Shown: piece after piece, positions 1 to 8,504 of the stretch
Layout of the letters: every line of letters begins with the position of its first letter
Position numbering within the stretch: the stretch's first letter is position 1
Assembly: GCA_008933615.1 (NCBI GenBank)
Contig: WBUR01000032.1
Span: 1 to 52,022 of the forward strand
Direction: 5' to 3'
DNA length: 52,022 nt
DNA from: a bacterium
Lineage (GTDB): Bacteria > CLD3 > SB21
Made by a program: the position numbers and the translations under genes
Notes under the pieces: generated by a model
What the model saw: the letters and a program-made list of their open reading frames with translations, nothing else
Database searches by the model: none
What the model was told of the DNA's origin: nothing

Positions 1-1941
1 GGATATAACGCCGATTATGTCAAACGTGATTTTCAAGGGTATCGTGTGTACCGAAGTCTCACCGGGTTGGATGGGAGTTTTCAGCTGCGGGCGCAGTACG
101 ATGCGGTAGATACGCTTGGACTTCTGTCGTATCGATTTCTAAATAATAATTCAAATCTTGAAATTGCCGAGTTGAATTTCGGCACCAATTCCGGATTGCG
201 ATACAGCTTCATCGATTCCAATCTGACCAACGGACAGAATTATTTTTATTCCGTCACAGCCTACGACGCACAGCCCTATATCGCCGGGCCGGACAGTATG
301 CTTTTTGACGGAAAATTAATTCTGAAACCCTCAGGCATCCCCGTGTCCCTCGAATCATCCATCTTGTCAAATACCGTGTCCGCCGTGCCGCAGAAACTAA
401 GTTCGTCATTCCGCTACGATGCGATGGCCGATTCTTCTATGGCGCATCACGCCGCCGGTTTGTCCAGCGGTTACTTACAGCTTGAAGTGGTCGATCCCGA
501 TGTGGTCGTTGACGGATCCTATTCCGTAACGTTTCATTACTTACCGGATTCCGCAGATCATAAAAGGATTGTGTATAATGGAACCACACAGGCCGGTCAG
601 ATGGTGTTTGAAGTGCGCAGAGATGGAAATGTTTTAGCCCTTTCTTCAAAAGTAGACGATCCGCAAACCTGGATCGACGGGGGCAACGGAATTCTTGACA
701 TGGACGCCGATAGAAATCTGATCAACGGCGATTCGATCTTTGATGACCGATTCTTCAGCACATCCTATACCGTCACTTCGGCGAGCGCTCAATTTTTCAA
801 CACATCTATAATCGGTTCCCCCACAGAGATGGAACTGGTTGGAGTTTGTGAAGGAATATTTATAAAAGCGTATGGGCCTCCTTCGGAAGTATTAGCTTGG
901 AGTTATACGAGTAGCACGGGAACGGGTTCGCGATGGATGACCGGCGTTAATCTCGGATTCGAACAATTTTCCGGCGGGTTGACCGTCGCTCCAAGTCCAT
1001 CCGATACGATATTGAACGTCGATATTGTATTCAGTAATAACCCGAGCGGTTGGTCTACGGTGTACGGACATACGGGCGCTTTGGGTATTGTCAATGAGAC
1101 CTTCCTTGCACCCTTCAAAGCCTACGAAGTGGACCCCAGAGATGGCGACGCAACGCCGCGTGAAGTGAATGTGGTTGTACGTGATGCAAATGATCTGAAC
1201 GGCTGGTATCTCGATAATACGTTAGGCGGTGACGGCACCGGCCCTCAAACGCGCGTTTACACCACTATCACAAACAGGCCTTACGATAGCGGAACTCAGG
1301 ACGCCGTGATCTGGGGACACAACCTTATTGAAATTCCGGCCATGTTCTTGTTTGACATGGCACCGATGTTTTATGATGGGTACACCTGGAACGAATTAGC
1401 AAAGCATGCCACACTTCCCGGAAGCGACGGAGGATCAACCATCACATTAGCTGAGCAGGACACGATCTACCGTAATATACCCGATGACGGTACGTTCCAT
1501 ATTCTTGCCAATCATGTCATCACAACCAACGACGTCTTCACCTACTCCACCACAGCTCGCACTGCGGCATCAAAGTCCGATGTTAAACGTGCACTGAAAG
1601 ATATCAAAGTCGTACCCAATCCGTTTTACAAATATTCATCATTCGAAACGTCGTTCGATAAACTGATCAAGTTCACCAATCTCCCGTCATCGTGCACGAT
1701 CAAGATATTCACCGTTGCGGGTGATCTGGTTCGCACATTGAATCATAATTCAGCTTCGGACAATGACCGTGTGAATAACCGCCCGTATGATGAAAGTTAT
1801 TCACCCTCAAGCGATGCAACCTCGATCGAACGATGGGATTTGAAAACCGCTAACGGGCGTTACGTTGCCAGCGGCATGTATATCGCGCTCGTGGAATCTT
1901 CGGTAGGAAAGAAGTTGGTTAAGTTTGCGGTGATACAATGA
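1..1941 (+). CDS. Secreted Fn3/FlgD-like C-terminal domain protein, paralogue 1 (5' truncated by window edge)
   Basis: The reading frame is open from base 1, so the gene starts upstream of the window; the first in-frame GTG (46) lies inside a conserved domain and is not the start. Residues 1-115 form the end of a fibronectin-III-like domain (YRVYRSLTGL, then NGQNYFYSVTAYDAQPY). Residues 130-525 are a copy-specific segment absent from the two downstream paralogues. Residues 533-646 are the shared C-terminal domain (VVPNPFYKYSS, FTVAGDLVRTLNH, NGRYVASGMYIALVES), a FlgD-Ig-like fold used as a T9SS-type sorting tail. It is probably exported and surface-attached. Its substrate is unknown. Bases 1663-1817 are identical to 4004-4158 of the next gene, which implies recent duplication or gene conversion. 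The family assignment of the C-terminal domain is secure; the function is not known. Confidence 0.8.
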   Translation, partial: GYNADYVKRDFQGYRVYRSLTGLDGSFQLRAQYDAVDTLGLLSYRFLNNNSNLEIAELNFGTNSGLRYSFIDSNLTNGQNYFYSVTAYDAQPYIAGPDSMLFDGKLILKPSGIPVSLESSILSNTVSAVPQKLSSSFRYDAMADSSMAHHAAGLSSGYLQLEVVDPDVVVDGSYSVTFHYLPDSADHKRIVYNGTTQAGQMVFEVRRDGNVLALSSKVDDPQTWIDGGNGILDMDADRNLINGDSIFDDRFFSTSYTVTSASAQFFNTSIIGSPTEMELVGVCEGIFIKAYGPPSEVLAWSYTSSTGTGSRWMTGVNLGFEQFSGGLTVAPSPSDTILNVDIVFSNNPSGWSTVYGHTGALGIVNETFLAPFKAYEVDPRDGDATPREVNVVVRDANDLNGWYLDNTLGGDGTGPQTRVYTTITNRPYDSGTQDAVIWGHNLIEIPAMFLFDMAPMFYDGYTWNELAKHATLPGSDGGSTITLAEQDTIYRNIPDDGTFHILANHVITTNDVFTYSTTARTAASKSDVKRALKDIKVVPNPFYKYSSFETSFDKLIKFTNLPSSCTIKIFTVAGDLVRTLNHNSASDNDRVNNRPYDESYSPSSDATSIERWDLKTANGRYVASGMYIALVESSVGKKLVKFAVIQ

Positions 1942-1948
1942 AGACAAC

Positions 1949-2010
1949 TAACCGCAAAGAGCGCAGAGAACGCAAAGAAACCTTTGCGCGCTTTGCGTCC
2001 TTTGCGGTTA
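1949..2010. repeat. Intergenic inverted repeat, CGCAAAG type
   Basis: Two 29-nt arms (1949-1977 and 1982-2010) pair with five mismatches around a 4-nt loop. The arms begin TAACCGCAAAG and end CTTTGCGGTTA. It fills almost the whole gap between paralogues 1 and 2. A degenerate relative lies at 7564-7662, and a CACAGAG-type relative at 26450-26557. It looks like a dispersed palindromic repeat rather than a terminator, because no T-run follows either arm. Confidence 0.8.
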
Positions 2011-2029
2011 AAATATATGCAGATGAGAT

Positions 2030-4282
2030 ATGAAAAAAGTTATAATCACAATTTTAATCCTCTTAACATGGATCAGCCTTTTCTCGACTGGTTTCTCCCG
2101 CACAGACGGAAAGAATAAGATCTCTCTGCGAAAACCTGACATTATCGATCTCGTCTTCGTCAACTACAACAACTGGTCGTACGTCATGCGCAATAACGGC
2201 AGTTATATGAATGACGGACTTGACAACAACCGTGGCGGCGGAGAATTTCCAAGAGGCAGCGGGAAAACCATTGTCCGTGCAGGAGGATTCTACATTGGAA
2301 CCATCAAGAACGGCATTCCGGTTGTAAGCGAGGTCGAATACAACTCTGAATTTCAGCCCGGAAGAATTACCAATTCCCACGTTTCATTCGATCAGCTAAC
2401 TGCGGAAGACCCGTCATTGCCGTCCCAAAAGGTTTATCTGATCGATCGTGAACACCGTACAGACTGGCCAGAGGACGCATTACACGATGCATTCGGTCGT
2501 CCGGCTCTGATTGCCGATGCGCAGACCTGGGCGGTGTTCAATGATCTTGACACCTCTCTCAATCAAGAATCTCTGAAGGAAAGCCTCGATCCCGGATTGG
2601 GAATACAGGTCACTTTGGAATCGTATGCTTTCAATGGCCCCAAGATCGGCGATGTTGTATTCATGCGGTATATTCTCACCAACAAAACCAATTCAGACTA
2701 CACACAATCCTATTTTGGAGTATGGAGCGATCCGGATGTAGGGAATGACATCAAAAACGACCTTGTCGGAACGGACACAACTCGCGGTATGGAATATGTG
2801 TATAATAATACTAACGAAGGACCCGGTAATGATTTTTCTGTTGGATTTGATATTCTGCAGGGGCCTGTTGTCTATACCGCAGAGATACCTCCCCGAGACG
2901 CTTTAAGGTATCAAAACAACAAGAAAATTATCAGATATAACCCTAAAAAGAATACTTTTGTCAGTGAAGCTATTGCAGATGATCACATTGCCTTGGGGGC
3001 GGTATCTTCAGTGGCACATCTGTTTGGTTCAATTCCGACCAATGATGTCGGACGATATAATCTTATGCGTGGTGCTGATCAAACCATTGGAATCATGAAA
3101 TGGGGTCCATGCGGGTTTGAGGATTATTTCATGTTTCGCGGTAACCCTCTCACAGAACAAGGATCGTGTGATGTTGCTGGTGATAACAATCCAATCATTA
3201 TTGATTTTTATGGATGGAGAACTGATGCTCGAACCTTGCTGAATACCGGCCCTTTCACTATTAAAGCCGGTGAGTCGCAGGAAATATGGGTTGGCGTGAT
3301 CGGAGCTAAGGGAGTTGATCGTTTGGATGCCGTGGGTAATCTTTGGGAAACCGATGATCTCGCCCAGTCGTTCTTCGATGCGGGATTTCCCGCTCCTTCG
3401 CCTCCGGAAGTCCCGAACCTCACGGTCACCCCGCTCGACGGAAAGACCGTTCTCACCTGGCAGAATAATGCGGAAGTATCGGAAGACCTGGCGGGTGAAT
3501 TATTAGGTATTCGTGTCGACAGCGGATTTTCTGCTGATTATGTAAAATCGGATTTCCAGGGCTACCGTGTGTATCGAAGTTTGACCGGGTTACAAGACAG
3601 TTACGAACTCCTCGCTCAATACGACAAGATCGATTCTCTGGGAACCATCTCCTATCGGTTCCTGAATGCCAATAATAATATCGAGATCTCAGACATAAAC
3701 TTAGGTTCCAATACCGGCCTAAGCTACTCATACACCGATTCCAATCTGACGAACGGACAGAATTACTTTTACTCTGTTACTGCGTACGACGCCCAGCCCT
3801 ATATCGCCGGGCCCGACAGCATACTCTTCGACGGAAAATATATTCTGAAACCTGACGGGCTTCCAGTTTCATTGGAGTCCTCTGTTTTATCCAATGCGGT
3901 TTCCTTAGTACCTCTTAAATCCATCGCATCATCCGTGAAGAACATCAAAGTCGTCCCCAACCCCTTTTACAAGTATTCGTCGTTCGAAACGTCATTGGAT
4001 AAGCTGATCAAGTTCACCAATCTCCCGTCATCGTGCACGATCAAGATATTCACCGTTGCGGGTGATCTGGTTCGCACATTGAATCATAATTCAGCTTCGG
4101 ACAATGACCGTGTGAATAACCGCCCGTATGATGAAAGTTATTCACCCTCAAGCGATGCGACCTCCATCGAACGATGGGACTTGAAAACGGCCAACGGCCG
4201 CTACGTCGCCAGCGGCATGTATATCGCGCTCGTGGAATCGGCGGAAGGAAAACGGTTAATAAAATTTGCGATCATACAATAA
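2030..4282 (+). CDS. Secreted Fn3/FlgD-like C-terminal domain protein, paralogue 2
   Basis: This 750-residue protein has a classical signal peptide (Lys-Lys, then a hydrophobic core to about residue 22). A family N-terminal domain follows (residues 30-205, with VNYNNWSYVMRNNG). The central region at 207-450 differs from the paralogues. A fibronectin-III-like domain spans about 455-605, and a FlgD-Ig-like C-terminal domain about 636-750 (VVPNPFYKYSS to IKFAIIQ). The C-terminus is the kind used as a T9SS sorting signal, so cell-surface export is inferred. The ATG at 2030 is the only start that keeps the signal peptide; its ribosome site is weak. The gene is followed after 15 nt by a propeller lipoprotein, suggesting co-transcription. 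No enzymatic motif was recognised. Confidence 0.82.
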   Translation: MKKVIITILILLTWISLFSTGFSRTDGKNKISLRKPDIIDLVFVNYNNWSYVMRNNGSYMNDGLDNNRGGGEFPRGSGKTIVRAGGFYIGTIKNGIPVVSEVEYNSEFQPGRITNSHVSFDQLTAEDPSLPSQKVYLIDREHRTDWPEDALHDAFGRPALIADAQTWAVFNDLDTSLNQESLKESLDPGLGIQVTLESYAFNGPKIGDVVFMRYILTNKTNSDYTQSYFGVWSDPDVGNDIKNDLVGTDTTRGMEYVYNNTNEGPGNDFSVGFDILQGPVVYTAEIPPRDALRYQNNKKIIRYNPKKNTFVSEAIADDHIALGAVSSVAHLFGSIPTNDVGRYNLMRGADQTIGIMKWGPCGFEDYFMFRGNPLTEQGSCDVAGDNNPIIIDFYGWRTDARTLLNTGPFTIKAGESQEIWVGVIGAKGVDRLDAVGNLWETDDLAQSFFDAGFPAPSPPEVPNLTVTPLDGKTVLTWQNNAEVSEDLAGELLGIRVDSGFSADYVKSDFQGYRVYRSLTGLQDSYELLAQYDKIDSLGTISYRFLNANNNIEISDINLGSNTGLSYSYTDSNLTNGQNYFYSVTAYDAQPYIAGPDSILFDGKYILKPDGLPVSLESSVLSNAVSLVPLKSIASSVKNIKVVPNPFYKYSSFETSLDKLIKFTNLPSSCTIKIFTVAGDLVRTLNHNSASDNDRVNNRPYDESYSPSSDATSIERWDLKTANGRYVASGMYIALVESAEGKRLIKFAIIQ

Positions 4283-4297
4283 ACTAATCGGTGCGTC

Positions 4298-5233
4298 ATG
4301 AAAAACACTACCTACATTATTTTTTCTATAATGATTTTTGCTGCGTGCGACTCCAAAGAAAAAGAGCTACCCGTAAAATGGAATGCGTATACATTGAATA
4401 ATTCTGCACTGATCAATAATTACGTCCTATGCGTTACGGTTGATTCTGATGATCACGTTTGGACTGGAAATTTTTACGGTGATGTGACGGAATTTGACGG
4501 CAAACTGTGGACCCATCACACCACAACTAATCCTGCACCTTTTAACAGAACCGTCTATACCATTGCCGTTGACCACTTCAATACAATCTGGGCGGCAACC
4601 GATTCGGGATTGTTTCATTTTGAAAATGGATCTCTTCCTTCTATTTATTCCGGGTCACGCATACAAGATATTGCCGTTGCTTCGGATAACAGCATATGGA
4701 CATGTACTCCCTATGTTAATAAGCTTGATCCCGAATACAATTGGACACCTTTTAATCTTTACGGCGACCACATTGCCATTGCACGTAACTCCTACGTGTG
4801 GCTGTGCAGCTATGGTCAGATTGTAGAGTTACGCGGACAGAATTCTGTGATCTATCGAATAGCAGACTTTGGCGTCCCCAATCAATATCTGCTGGACATA
4901 GCCGTCGATGATAATAACGTCGTTTGGATTGGAACGAACAAGTCCGGCTTAGTTCGATTCAACGGCACCGGCTGGGCCGTTTATGATACCGCAAATTCAG
5001 GACTCCCAAGCAACCAGATCCAGACGATCGCTTTTGATAAGGAAGATCATATGTGGATCGGCACCGATCTGGGCGTTGCATACTATGACAACACTCAATG
5101 GGTTGTTTACAATACAGAGAATTCAGGGCTTTCATCCAATAATATTACCGGTATCGCATTTGATAAAAAGAATAACGTCTGGATCGCCACTTTCGGCGGC
5201 GGTTTAAACGTATTCAATCCAAACGGTCTCTGA
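4298..5233 (+). CDS. Reg_prop-type propeller lipoprotein
   Basis: This 311-aa protein begins with a lipoprotein signal whose lipobox is FAAC (Cys about 17), so it should be anchored to a membrane facing the periplasm or surface. The rest is a run of about seven blades of the two-component-regulator-propeller type, each carrying a variant of D-x-x-x-x-V/I-W-I/V-G/A-T-x-x-G-L followed by F/Y-x-G/N (for example WIGTNKSGLVRFNG and WIGTDLGVAYYDN). Such propellers are normally the sensor half of hybrid histidine kinases; here there is no kinase or transmembrane part. It sits 15 nt after paralogue 2 and 14 nt before paralogue 3, so the three probably form one transcript. Binding of a glycan or of the neighbouring proteins is a guess. 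Confidence 0.8.
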   Translation: MKNTTYIIFSIMIFAACDSKEKELPVKWNAYTLNNSALINNYVLCVTVDSDDHVWTGNFYGDVTEFDGKLWTHHTTTNPAPFNRTVYTIAVDHFNTIWAATDSGLFHFENGSLPSIYSGSRIQDIAVASDNSIWTCTPYVNKLDPEYNWTPFNLYGDHIAIARNSYVWLCSYGQIVELRGQNSVIYRIADFGVPNQYLLDIAVDDNNVVWIGTNKSGLVRFNGTGWAVYDTANSGLPSNQIQTIAFDKEDHMWIGTDLGVAYYDNTQWVVYNTENSGLSSNNITGIAFDKKNNVWIATFGGGLNVFNPNGL

Positions 5234-5247
5234 CAGGATGACTTAAG

Positions 5248-7557
5248 ATGCGGCTCAATACAATAAAGTTCGTATCTTTGCTTCTTATGCTGACTCTAGC
5301 CTGCGTCGCTGGATTTGGTATCGCACGAAGCGGAGAAAAAGGAAAGAATAAGATCTCTCTGCGAAAACCTGACATTATCGATCTCGTCTTCGTCAACTAC
5401 AACAACTGGTCGTACGTCATGCGCAATAACGGCAGTTATATGAATGACGGACTTGACAACAACCGTGGCGGCGGAGAATTTCCAAGAGGCAGCGGAGGAA
5501 CTCTCATCCATGCAGGTGGATTTTATATTGGAACCATCAAGAACGGCATTCCGGTTGTAAGCGAGGTCGAATACAACTCTGAATTTCAGCCGGGAAGAAT
5601 TACCAATTCCCATGTTTCATTCGATCAGCTAACTGCGGAAGACCCGTCATTGCCGTCCCAAAAGGTTTATCTGATCGATCGTGAACACCATACAGACTGG
5701 CCAGAGGACGCATTACACGATGCCTTCGGTCGTCCGGCTCTGATTGCCGATGCGCAGACCTGGGCGGTGTTCAATGATCTTGACACCTCTCTCAATCAAG
5801 AATCTCTGCAGGAAAGCCCCGATCCCGGATTGGGAATACAGGTCACTTTGGAATCGTATGCTTTCAATGGCCCCAAGATCGGCGATACGGTATATCTTCG
5901 ATTCATTTTTGAAAACAAGACCAATTCCGATTATCCGCAAACATATTTCGGTGCGTGGTCAGATGCTGATGTAGGTTACTCCGACAATGATATCATCGGA
6001 ACAGATACGACGCGCAACATGGAATATGTTTATAATTTGTACGGTGAGTATCTGTATAGATTTGAAGGTAAGCGTCTTATCGAAACACCCAACGATAAGG
6101 CTGTCGGATTTGATATTATGCAAGGTCCTATTGTTGAAGCAGCAGAGATTCCAACTCGTGATTTTCTTCGTAATCAGAACAACAAAACGATTCGCATTTA
6201 CGACCCCGAACAAAATCGGTTCGCCGCAGAATTGCTTACGGGCGATCGGATAGCCTTAGGCGCCGTGACAACAACGGCGTTCACAGAGCAGTATGGATAC
6301 TCGCCCACGTTTGACTATATGGACCCGACTGATGACAGAGAACGCTACGATTTAATTCGCGGCGTTCATACGCCGACCGGCACTCTGAAATCCGGTTGCG
6401 GTCTCGAGGATTATTTTGTGTTTCGTGGCAGACCATTCAACTTAGGAGATTGTGTCCAAATTCCAGATGGACCCCCAATTCCAGGCGAAGGTTCAGCGAA
6501 CTGGCGTATCCTGATCGGCACCGGCCCTTTTACGATCAAAGCAGGATGTTCACAGGAAATATGGGTTGGCATTATTGGCGCTGTGGGACCCAGCCGCCTC
6601 AATGCCGTGGCCAATCTCTTTGCCACCGATGATATTGCTCAGGCTTTTTTTGACGCAGGCTTCCCCGCTCCGGCGCCTCCGGAAATTCCGAATCTTTCGG
6701 TTACTGCTTTAGATGGACGCGTCACACTCACCTGGCAGAATAATGCGGAAGTATCGGATGACCTTGCAGGTGAGTTACTCGGTATCACCGTTGCCAATGG
6801 ATATAACGCGGATTATGTCAAACGTGATTTTCAAGGGTATCGTGTGTATCGAAGCCTCACCGGGTTGGAAGGAAGTTTTTCTTTACTTGCCCAATATGAT
6901 AAAGTCGATTCGCTCGGCATCATTACCAACCGCTTCATCAATACGAATAATCATTTGGATATCGAGGATGTTAACTTAGGTTCCAATTCAGGCCTTGTCT
7001 ATCATTATGTCGATTCCAATCTGACCAACGGACAGAATTATTTTTATTCCGTCACAGCCTACGACGCACAGCCCTATATCGCCGGGCCGGACAGTATGCT
7101 TTTTGATGGAATATATATTCCCAAGCCCGCAGGCTTACCTGTGTCATTGGAATCGTCCATTTTAGCCAATGCCGTCTCCGTCGTGCCTTTCAAGACGGTT
7201 GCTTCTACTGTGAAGAACATCAAAGTTGTGCCCAACCCCTTTTACAAGTATTCGTCGTACGAAACGTCGCTCGATAAACTGATCAAGTTCACCAATCTCC
7301 CATCATCCTGCACGATCAAGATATTTACCGTTGCGGGTGATCTGGTTCGCACATTGAATCATAATTCTTCGTCGAATAACGATCGTGTGAATAACCGTCC
7401 GTATGATGAGACTTACTCGCCCGCAGACGACGCGACTTCCATCGAACGGTGGGACTTAAAAACGTCAAACGGGCGGTACGTTGCCAGCGGCATGTACATC
7501 GCACTCGTGGAATCGGCGGAAGGAAAACGGTTAGTTAAATTTGCGATCATACAATGA
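5248..7557 (+). CDS. Secreted Fn3/FlgD-like C-terminal domain protein, paralogue 3
   Basis: This 769-residue protein has the same layout as paralogue 2: signal peptide (to about residue 25), family N-terminal domain, variable centre, fibronectin-III-like domain (from about 475) and FlgD-Ig-like sorting-type C-terminus (from about 654). Bases 5341-5886 align with 2108-2653 of paralogue 2 without any indel; 5341-5495 is identical to 2108-2262. Beyond 5886 the genes diverge sharply until the Fn3 region. Bases 7012-7106 are identical to 214-308 of paralogue 1. The signal peptide sequence itself differs from paralogue 2. Export through a T9SS is inferred from the tail. No catalytic motif is visible. 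Confidence 0.82.
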   Translation: MRLNTIKFVSLLLMLTLACVAGFGIARSGEKGKNKISLRKPDIIDLVFVNYNNWSYVMRNNGSYMNDGLDNNRGGGEFPRGSGGTLIHAGGFYIGTIKNGIPVVSEVEYNSEFQPGRITNSHVSFDQLTAEDPSLPSQKVYLIDREHHTDWPEDALHDAFGRPALIADAQTWAVFNDLDTSLNQESLQESPDPGLGIQVTLESYAFNGPKIGDTVYLRFIFENKTNSDYPQTYFGAWSDADVGYSDNDIIGTDTTRNMEYVYNLYGEYLYRFEGKRLIETPNDKAVGFDIMQGPIVEAAEIPTRDFLRNQNNKTIRIYDPEQNRFAAELLTGDRIALGAVTTTAFTEQYGYSPTFDYMDPTDDRERYDLIRGVHTPTGTLKSGCGLEDYFVFRGRPFNLGDCVQIPDGPPIPGEGSANWRILIGTGPFTIKAGCSQEIWVGIIGAVGPSRLNAVANLFATDDIAQAFFDAGFPAPAPPEIPNLSVTALDGRVTLTWQNNAEVSDDLAGELLGITVANGYNADYVKRDFQGYRVYRSLTGLEGSFSLLAQYDKVDSLGIITNRFINTNNHLDIEDVNLGSNSGLVYHYVDSNLTNGQNYFYSVTAYDAQPYIAGPDSMLFDGIYIPKPAGLPVSLESSILANAVSVVPFKTVASTVKNIKVVPNPFYKYSSYETSLDKLIKFTNLPSSCTIKIFTVAGDLVRTLNHNSSSNNDRVNNRPYDETYSPADDATSIERWDLKTSNGRYVASGMYIALVESAEGKRLVKFAIIQ

Positions 7558-7563
7558 AAACTA

Positions 7564-7662
7564 TTAACCGCCTGCCTGCGCGAAGCGCTTCGGCGAAGGC
7601 AGGCAAAGGACGCAGAGTATTCACTGAACTACTTGCCATGATCTTTGCGTCCTCTGCAGTAA
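7564..7662. repeat. CGCAAAG-type inverted repeat interrupted by a 33-bp palindrome
   Basis: The outer repeat (left arm TTAACCGC plus AAAGGACGCAGAG, right arm ATCTTTGCGTCCTCTGCAGT) belongs to the same class as 1949-2010. Its left arm is split by a near-perfect palindrome at 7571-7603 with 7-bp ends (CCTGCCT/AGGCAGG) and a 10-bp core, GAAGCGCTTC. Removing the palindrome restores a continuous arm, so one palindromic element appears to have inserted into another. Confidence 0.7.
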
Positions 7663-7811
7663 AAAAAATAAAAGATTTATTGTAAGTTTTTTGGCCTGCC
7701 TCGCACTTATATAAACAGGGAAATACAAGAAACAAAATTGGGGTTTCCAACCAAAAGCCTGTAAAAAGGCCTAAAATCGAACTTTTGTTCGAAGAGCAAT
7801 CAAAGCTCAAA

Positions 7812-7907
7812 AAATCGCCGCCGCTTCTCTTTTTACTTTTGGGAAGGGGTAACAAGAGATGAGGAGAATTCCTCCCGCGTCCGCGGGGGGAATTCGGCGG
7901 TGATTTT
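7812..7907. repeat. Nested inverted repeat around a GC-rich hairpin
   Basis: The outer arms are 7812-7823 and 7896-7907 (AAAATCGCCGCC against the complement of GGCGGTGATTTT, one mismatch). They enclose a strong inner hairpin at 7866-7895 (GAATTCCTCCCGCG paired with GCGGGGGGAATTC). There is no downstream T-run, so a dispersed repeat is more likely than an intrinsic terminator. Confidence 0.65.
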
Positions 7908-7951
7908 AGTCCACGTTGGACACTTCTGCTAAAAATTCTCATCTAAAATCC

Positions 7952-7980
7952 TTGACTTTACATGTGAACTGTGCTAAGTT
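7952..7980 (+). promoter_or_regulatory. Candidate promoter for the lipoprotein gene at 8075
   Basis: TTGACT (7952-7957) is followed after 17 nt by TAAGTT (7975-7980), which reads on into TTT. The second box is compatible both with a weak sigma70 -10 and with the Bacteroidota TAnnTTT-type box. It lies about 95 nt before the start codon. It rests on sequence match only. Confidence 0.4.
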
Positions 7981-8074
7981 TTTCCCACACGTCAGTGTCG
8001 CCATTACACCTCATTTCGGCAACTTTAATCTGAATGCAATTGACTTTTTTTGACAAAAAAAGGTTATCTATCCG

Positions 8075-8482
8075 ATGAAGCTTCAAATACCCTTTCTGAT
8101 CATAATTTTTCTTGTTTTTTCCTGCGCATCATCCAAAGAAGCACAGGAAAAATACAAGTCTCTGGCTATCGAAAAATATAAGGAAAACGTGGATTACGTT
8201 TATAACGAAAGCAAGTCTTTCGTCCTGTGCGTCAATGCATCTAAACCGACGGCGCTCAAACCGCTGCACAGGGTCCGTTTTTTTGTCTATGACATAAAAA
8301 ACGATGCGATTGTCATGGAGGAGACTGTGGTCGATGGAAGTGTTCGCTGGATCAATGACCATGCAATTGAAGTAAGCTATACGCTTGGTCTAGATTCCAA
8401 AGATCCTGCCGTGCCGCACTTCGGAACATATAAATTCGACGTAATTACAAAACAAAGAATATCAGATAAAGTAGAAAACTAA
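8075..8482 (+). CDS. Small lipoprotein of unknown function
   Basis: This 135-aa protein starts with a lipoprotein signal peptide (Lys, hydrophobic core, lipobox VFSC, Cys about 17). The mature part is soluble, mixed in charge, and contains beta-strand-like segments (RVRFFVYDIKNDAIV and GTYKFDVITK). No known family was recognised. The start is preceded by an A-rich stretch with AAAGG. It lies 22 nt upstream of the giant Asp-box protein, so the two may be co-expressed. Confidence 0.7.
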   Translation: MKLQIPFLIIIFLVFSCASSKEAQEKYKSLAIEKYKENVDYVYNESKSFVLCVNASKPTALKPLHRVRFFVYDIKNDAIVMEETVVDGSVRWINDHAIEVSYTLGLDSKDPAVPHFGTYKFDVITKQRISDKVEN

Positions 8483-8504
8483 TAATTTAGAAAGGGTAAG
8501 TCCC

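Larger units (their letters stand above)
7558..8074. other. 517-bp intergenic region made of repeats, no gene
   Basis: This stretch holds the interrupted CGCAAAG-type repeat (7564-7662), a larger hairpin-forming element (7812-7907) and a likely promoter (7952-7980) for the lipoprotein gene at 8075. The only long open frame is a 131-codon minus-strand one that runs through the repeats; its low-complexity composition argues against a gene. Confidence 0.7.

Noticed and set aside
7547-7942. 131-codon minus-strand open frame
   Set aside because: It runs through three repeat elements, has a low-complexity Ser/Pro/Arg/Lys composition, no ribosome site, and overlaps the end of the paralogue 3 gene.
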